24,961 nt of DNA from Didymodactylos carnosus (lineage: Eukaryota > Rotifera > Eurotatoria > Philodinida > Philodinidae): the NCBI GenBank assembly GCA_905250885.1, contig CAJNOQ010002318.1, positions 1 to 24,961 of the forward strand, written 5' to 3'. The notes under the pieces were generated by a model that worked only from the letters and a program-made list of their open reading frames with translations, was not told where the DNA came from and searched no databases. Of this stretch, positions 18,935 through 24,961 are shown piece by piece (the first letter of the stretch is position 1; each line of letters begins with the position of its first letter). A program made the translations under genes and the position numbers.

Positions 18935-21900
18935 TCATCGATAGCGTATATAACCGCTATTTAGATGATGTCTATAAGGTTGTTGATGTTGAGAATAAAG
19001 ATGAGGTGCGGGCTGCTGAGAAATTGGGCGAACATGAAAATCTTGCATTAAACTACGCGGTTGTAAATTTACATTAGGAAACTGATTCACTGTCGATAAT
19101 AAATTATTATTTAATAATGAAGGAAGCGGTTTTGATGATTGATTGAATAATGGTTGGGGTAAATTTTGTCCAGAAAGAAGAGGTTGAACATTATACCGAG
19201 AAGCTGGTTGTTGCGGAAAAGAAAATGCATTCTGATTCATTGTGCCAGAATTCGAAACTGCCATCAGTGAAGGTGGCATTGTTGTTCGATGTTGTTGAGA
19301 ATTATTACTAACGAAACCATAACCAGTTGACAATAATGGTCTAATAGGAGGTGGTTGTTGTGGAAGTTTTGCTGTTCCATTCATTACTTGGTTGCCAATT
19401 AAAGAAGGAATTGGACGATGCTGTTGTTGCTGTGACATCGTATGAGAAACAAAGCGAACAGGATTACTACTCATTAGTGACGGAGGTATTAAAGGTCTTG
19501 GCTGTTGTTGTCGAAAATTTCCTTGAAATGCTGGCGCTCTAATTGGTTGTTGTTGTTGAGATGAAAAGAAAGGCTGTGGCTGCGATGATAATGACATTAA
19601 TGATGGAATAGCAGAATTTGTACAAAATCTTTTCGACGTGTCAATATTTAGTAATGATTGAATATTATCGTTGTTACGATTGTTTGTATTCTTATTAGAT
19701 ATTGTCTCATAGGAACGTTGACGTTTTGTTGACATTAATGAAGGTAGTTGTTGTTGTTCAAAATTTCTAATACGCTCTAATTCAAAATGAACATCTGTCT
19801 CTAATTGTTGTATTGTATAAGGTGCAAAACGAAATCTTCGAACAATATTGGCGGGGACTTCTTGAACAGATGTTATGCCAGCTCGACGAAACATACGAGG
19901 CAGACACAAACGATTAGTTAAATTCTAAAATTATTAAAATTACAATTAAAGACTATTTAGTACGTTATGAGAATGATAACTACACGCCAGGTAACTCTGC
20001 TACCGAAAGTAGGTGTTTGTATTTTTATCTCAGCTTTTGAATGAAAGATCATGTATAGTATGGAAACATCTTAAATTATTCCACAGACTTTTCACTTTAA
20101 GACGTTACAGAGTTCTGGATCTGCTTTTGTTTGAAAGCAATGGAAGAAACAAAAATGCACAAAAAATGCTACGGAAGGGCATTGTAGTAGCAAAGTTACT
20201 TGGCCAAGTCGTACAATAAGTAGAAGAAAAGAAGAGAAGTCTATAAGCTACAATATAAATTTCAAACTACCAAGACTATTTTTCGATGATTTTGTAAATT
20301 TTCTGGTGTGGATAAACATTTATGCTTTTTGGTATATAAATGTTTTTCTAATTGATATTCATCTTTGAAAAATTCTTCACATAACCCACAAACAAAACGT
20401 CCACGTCCTCGCGTTTGCCTTGCGGCGACATATAAACCTAATGTATTAATAAATAGTTGATAGTTTTCAGAGCCAAATACATTTTCTAACGAAATTCCTG
20501 TAACCAACGACTAAAAAAAAGTAGTCAGATAAAACTGATAATTGAACTTAATTTTCTTTTTAACATACATGTGCTTTTGCTTTTCTCCATGGCAACTGAT
20601 TGTCGTTTGTCCATTTTCGGATATGCACGGGATCATCCAAATGCTACAACAATAAAATAATTCTTTCAAACTACTAATAAACATAAACCACATTATTCAC
20701 CTGATATAGTATGTTTTCGTTTTGTAAAATAACGTTACATAAATCACAATAATATTCATTTGCACGACTTAGATGTATCTCAGATTGCCGCTGAAAAAAT
20801 AATTTCATTCGAAAACGTTCACCATTACCCGTTGAACTAATCAATTGATATATACAGTAATCAACGGTGTGCTGAAAAAACGAAGAATTTAATACTAAAA
20901 ATAACAATTACATTTCACTAATACATACTTGCACAATTTCATCAATAGTTTTATTTTCTTCATCATAAAGTTTATTAGCAACTAACCATGGCTTTCCATT
21001 ATATTGTTGAATTATAGGCGGATTATGCTGTGGTTGGTCTTGGTCATTTTCGTCCTCTGTCATCGCATCTCCATCTTTATCTGTAATAGCTGCGTCATCT
21101 TCAGACGATGACTGTTGCGAAAAACGGTGTTTTTTAGGGCTATCTAAGAAAGAGAAGCAAAGATAAAATGCTAGAAATACATGTCTTAAGTAGTTTGTGT
21201 AGTAATTATTCGATTTTACCCCTTGTAATTTTCTTCCAATAAAAATCTTGTGACAATGTTTGCAATTTATCTTGTTGGTCAGGGCTATTTAGAACTTGCT
21301 CACATAAATCCACTCTTAATGTACCAATATCACTGATATTACCACATTTTGAATAGCGTTTACCACTATAAACTAGAGTAACTTCCATTTCTTCTACCTT
21401 GACATTCTTACAAGAATCAAGCATTTGTTCTTTTTCCACTGAAGGTAAGTGTTTATAGAGAAAATGAAATTCATCGCTTTGATATGGAATCTGTAAAACA
21501 CGCACACATTATAGAAATACGACCCAGAACAAAAAACAGAAACATACTCCATCATATTTTGATAGATGTAATAATTGATCAAGGACTGATGGTTGAAATG
21601 AATTATTCGTCTTTGAAATGGAAAGAATGTAAAGTAGAAAGATAGATGGATAATTTGAGATAAAACTTACAATAGCTTTTTTTGCATGATAGCGATGTTT
21701 TTTTCCAAGAAAATGTCGACGGATACCGGTAATGGTGTGACGAGTAATTTTGCACATTTGACACGTTATGGGATGACGCAGTAATTGAGCTCGAACCGCA
21801 TTTGTCTGAAACGAAGGAAGAAGTTAAGTTAGACTGACATTGCCATAAATGACCTTACCTCATGATCTCTGTACAAAATTACACTATCGGTGTCACTTTT

Positions 21901-22522
21901 GTCATTCGCTGGTTCACTGAATGAAAGAAAGTAGGCTATGTTAGATTAACTAATTCCCACAAAAGGATGAGTATAGTTACTTATAATCGTGGTCACTCAA
22001 ATCATCATCACGTTCACGTCTTTTCCCAGAACCACCAGTTTGAGGTTTCTCAGATGTTGTACTGTTTGTTGCGACAGTTTCCTCAGGAATAGCTGGTTTT
22101 ACACTGTTTGTTGTTACTTCGGTTGAAATCTTGTTTTCATTAATCAAAAGAGGCGATTTTACATCGTCGCTTGGTTGCTGTGGTGATTCGTGGTGTTGTG
22201 GTGATTCTTCTTTGACTATTATTTGGGGCTCAACTTTTTCTTCCTGTGTTATTGTTGGTAGTTTGTTGTGATTTTGTTCAGACAAATTTTCATTCGCCGT
22301 TGCATTTATTTGAACTGTATTTGTCAAAACACTTGAACCAGATGAATTATTTGCATCGCTCATATTTATTTCCCCAGTATTTGCTGAGGCAACATTACTC
22401 TGCTCTTTTTCAATGGCGTTTTTCAATCTGGCAATTAATTCTGGTTTCGTTCCGCGAGCCCCAAGACCACGCTTTTTTAATTCTTGCTGAAGCTCAGTAT
22501 ATTTTAATCCGTCGATATTCAT
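18935..22522 (-). CDS. SAP-domain, three matrin/U1-type zinc finger protein with PSLM-repeat tail, 919 residues
   Basis: Ten exons in transcript order: 22522-21981, 21916-21859, 21805-21671, 21610-21548, 21490-21220, 21143-20929, 20871-20701, 20643-20569, 20510-20271 and 19924-18935; phases join throughout. Residues 4-38 form a SAP domain (LKYTELQQELKKRGLGARG, then KPELIARL), a DNA/chromatin-binding helix pair. A Ser/Thr/Glu-rich stretch ends in a basic GKRRER signal. Three fingers follow: C215-x2-C218...H231-x5-H237; C470-x2-C473...H486-x5-H492, split by an intron; and C551-x2-C554...H567-x5-H573. This spacing is typical of matrin-3/U1C fingers, which often bind RNA. The tail (591-919) is Gln/Pro-rich with about ten P-S-L-M-like motifs. 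A nuclear RNA or chromatin role is inferred. Intron 9 (346 bp) is the least certain join: if it is not spliced, the protein ends after residue 592 and the tail would be a separate gene. An acceptor lies 36 nt before the ATG. Confidence 0.85.
19987..20203. mobile_element. Inverted-repeat element (217 bp) in intron 9 of the SAP gene
   Basis: The left end CCAGGTAACTCTGCTAC (from 19987) and right end, read inward CCAAGTAACTTTGCTAC (from 20203), are inverted copies matching at 15 of 17 positions. No good target-site duplication is visible. The element lies in the one long intron of this gene; without it the intron would be about 129 bp. It is probably a MITE. Confidence 0.5.
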
Positions 22523-24066
22523 GAATCTGATATTCAATCGTCCAAATGATTAAATGATCTGAAAAAATGTTAATTGTTTATAATATTAAATTGAAGTGTT
22601 TTTCCATTTTGTAGGCAAGTATTATGACAGACTAAAACTGATTAAATACCATATAAAAACACATTGTAAGAGAACGAACAGTAAAGATTGTGAAGCGTAC
22701 ATCATCAATTGTTTCCTATTGACTTCAACGCTTTCGAATACTACATAGGAAGGATCTGAATAATTAATTCTGCTACGAACATTGGTTAAAGGCTTGATGA
22801 ATGAGTTTAAATTCATAAAACCGACAGGAACAACTCTTACGCTCATGGTAGTACTCTAACGTATTCCACTTGAAACTAGTGCAATATGATGCAAATAATA
22901 AGTGTAATGGATAGATGTCGCTACAGAAGCTCTAATTACTTTAAAATAATTATGCCTCGTTTTTTTGGAATATAGTAAAACGAACCTCTTAACTTGAATT
23001 AAAAAATATTTTACCTGATTCTTCGCTGTCGGGAGCCAACTTGGTTACTTTACCAAACTTAAGTTTTTTGAAAGAAAGACGATCAATAATATATCAGCGA
23101 CGGCAGCAGTTAAATCAAAATATGCAATTTTAAATGCTCGACTGAATTCAACTATAAAGCTTATTCTAAAAAAAACAATGTGATCGGCACTGATAGTGCA
23201 CGAGTATGCACCGATCTCGAATTCTATTCAATTATTAATTTCTTCAATTCAATTTCTTTTGTCAACGTCTGCCTATAAAAATACTAGGTTATTATTGTAA
23301 TATTTTAAATACGTACAACATCATCTTTTTTTCTTATAAGAGAAACACCGAAATAGTGACGCACTGAAAATTATTTATATGGTAATTTGTCTTCGTTAAG
23401 CAAAATTGGACTTTTAAAATTGTTTGAAGTTTTATCAAAACGCGAACGTATCACAAAATTTGAGTTTTCACCCTAAAGGAAACTTCACATTCGAATGAAG
23501 CATAAGAATTACATATTTCAACTGATTTTCAAAGTATATTTTATGGGCGATCTTATAGAAATAGGAAAGTGAAAGAATACTTATACTTAAAGCAATATAA
23601 ATTTAAATCTGGCTGTGACAGATTTTCGACTGCAGTCCTACGTCAAACGCTTATTTCAGCCGTATCCTTTCAAATTTAAGCGATAATAATCTTCATTATG
23701 AGGCCTAATTAGCGTTTTCAATAGTTATCGGTGAGGCAGCCATTTTGAATCCTCCGGTATGTTTGTTTTCTTGGCAGTCATTCTTTGACCAATGCTGAGT
23801 TATCTAATAGTGATAGGTGTCATATTTTTGTAGTTCATTGTGACAGCGACATCTTTTCCTCAAAACAGATTAGTGCTAGAATTCGAAAAGAAAAACAAAA
23901 GACTATAGTATGCCAGTTACGAAGTAAGTCTCATCTGAGAGTTTTCTAACTCGGTAACGCTCATCTACGATTCGATCGATTCCTCATCGTTCATTTTTTA
24001 TATCTTGATTCAAGGACACATGTGGTACAGTTTTCCTCTTAGAAACTTTATAAATCATTTATTCTG

Positions 24067-24088
24067 ATATATATATATATATATATAT
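24067..24088. repeat. AT dinucleotide microsatellite
   Basis: Eleven AT units in a row with no interruption. Confidence 0.95.
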
Positions 24089-24139
24089 TATTTTGTACAA
24101 AAGAATGGAAAATCAAAACATTATTATATTAATCTTTAA

Positions 24140-24150
24140 GGGGGCCCCCC
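24140..24150. repeat. GC-only run GGGGGCCCCCC
   Basis: Eleven G/C bases form a self-complementary run in otherwise AT-rich DNA, in the context TTTAAGGGGGCCCCCCTCAGG. Such palindromic GC runs occur at the ends of some DNA transposons, so this may mark one end of an element that continues to the right or beyond the window. Confidence 0.5.
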
Positions 24151-24360
24151 TCAGGAAAAAACTTTTTTATCTTATATTCGATTTCGATGGCGCTTTCAGT
24201 GACTAATGCTTACTGTCCAGCGAGCTTATGCTAAAAATTCGAGATCGAAATGTTGAAGTGCTGCCGAGTTATTGCGTGACAAAGGGCAAAATGGGGCTCT
24301 CAGCAAAAGCGTAAAGGTTTTTTTGTTGGAAGATGCAGACAGCTGCGAGTGGCCTCAAAT

Positions 24361-24555
24361 GAAAGTAAACACCTATATCTAAAATTTGATCCGCGGCGAT
24401 TTTTGAATTTCGCTTCCATTCATTCCCTACACGTATTTTAAGTCAGACCTCTGAAAATAATCTTAATTCGGCAGAGTATTTGCCACTTATCTCTGTACAG
24501 AAAACAGAAATCAAAAATCGCCGCGGATCAAACTTTAGATAAATGTCTTAGCTTC
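24361..24555. repeat. Inverted repeat with about 50-bp arms
   Basis: Arms 24361-24412 and 24507-24555 are inverted copies. Their conserved core is TTTGATCCGCGGCGATTTTT, flanked by imperfectly matching ATCTAAA and GAAAGTAAACACC-like sequence. About 95 bp lie between the arms. It is probably a MITE or part of a larger DNA transposon; no duplication is visible at the ends. Confidence 0.7.
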
Positions 24556-24961
24556 AACGTAAAAAAAAAATGAAGGTTTTACGATGAATCGTCGAAGAGT
24601 TAATACAACATTACACCGCTAAAACCATGTTCTAAACAATGACGTCATCAGTTCATTAATTGTAGTTCAGCGTCTTTAGCAAAACTAGGATAACTCTGCA
24701 AGATGAAATCGTACAAACCTGCTGAACATCTCATTCTGATCAGAACACTCTGCTCAACATAGCTCCATGTCTGTTAAAACAGACAACCTTAAAAATCTTA
24801 ATTATAATGTGAGATTTAGAAAAGGGTGATTTTTTAGGGCTTTCACAAATCTTTTTCAAAAACCTCCAAAAACATTGAATTTTTGGCAAACTAAGATGGA
24901 TTCTGAAAGATGACACTTTGGGATACTGAACTGTATGGTTACTTAAGTTTTGAAGGTTTCG

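Larger units (their letters stand above)
22559..24961. other. Right-hand stretch with repeats and weak exon-like pieces
   Basis: No complete gene is supported. Coding-like minus-strand pieces occur near 23100-23170 (AYFDLTAAVADILLIVFLS) and 23017-23080 (KKLKFGKVTKLAPDSEES, ending at a GTAAAA donor), but no chain of exons joins them convincingly. On the plus strand an ATG at 23910 (MPVT, donor GTAAGT at 23924) follows an acceptor (AG 23867-23868), and could be the first exon of a gene whose continuation I cannot find. Repeats at 24067-24088, 24140-24150 and 24361-24555 are listed separately. Confidence 0.45.

Noticed and set aside
22622-22846. Minus-strand open frame of 74 codons beginning MSVRVVPVGF, with an acceptor 9 nt before the ATG and a hydrophobic end
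   Set aside because: Tempting because of the acceptor, but the hydrophobic end may be intron sequence, no downstream exon joins well, and there is no recognisable domain.
23017-23170. Exon-like minus-strand pieces (AYFDLTAAVADILLIVFLS; KKLKFGKVTKLAPDSEES)
   Set aside because: The two pieces overlap in different frames and cannot both be coding; no consistent chain of exons was found.
1-24961. tRNA, rRNA and CRISPR arrays
   Set aside because: No cloverleaf with TTCGA-type T arm, no ribosomal core sequence and no regularly spaced direct repeats were noticed; a covariance-model scan was not possible.

Overview
The window looks like a gene-dense, AT-rich nuclear region from a small invertebrate animal. 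Evidence: multi-exon genes with GT..AG introns of mostly 51-89 bp, animal-type genes (a Bcl-2 family apoptosis effector and the kinase PDK1), and many short DNA-transposon derivatives. The AT content, intron size, hAT-type elements and a splice acceptor a few bases before each start codon fit a rotifer (bdelloid especially), but the phylum is an inference. I predicted all exon chains by hand from splice sites, phase continuity and protein motifs.

Layout. 1-4304: no intact gene found; broken coding remnants near 175-700 and a foldback repeat at 3671-3950. 4305-6436 (+): ten-exon gene for a 526-residue UBA-domain protein. 7749-8179 (+): two-exon orphan gene (122 residues). 8664-9012 (+): possible three-exon micropeptide gene with a 74-bp hAT-like element in its second intron. 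9555-11439 (-): six-exon Bcl-2 family effector (BAX/BAK/BOK type) with BH3, BH1, BH2 and a C-terminal anchor; a 491-bp hAT-type element sits in the intron before the anchor exon. 12975-17936 (-): thirteen-exon PDPK1 orthologue (577 residues) with a complete kinase domain and a PH domain; three of its introns are swollen by inverted-repeat elements. 18935-22522 (-): ten-exon gene for a predicted 919-residue nuclear protein with a SAP domain, three matrin/U1-type zinc fingers and a Gln/Pro-rich tail carrying about ten PSLM-like motifs. 22559-24961: mostly non-coding, with repeats and weak exon-like pieces.

Two patterns cut across the window. First, the four well-supported genes have 35 introns: 29 are 51-89 bp, and five of the six longer ones contain an inverted-repeat-bounded element, so intron growth here is largely transposon-driven. 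Second, every supported gene has a good splice acceptor 0-36 nt upstream of its ATG, as expected if mRNAs receive a trans-spliced leader. Functionally, a mitochondrial apoptosis effector lies next to the master kinase of the AKT survival pathway on the same strand; whether this adjacency matters is unknown.
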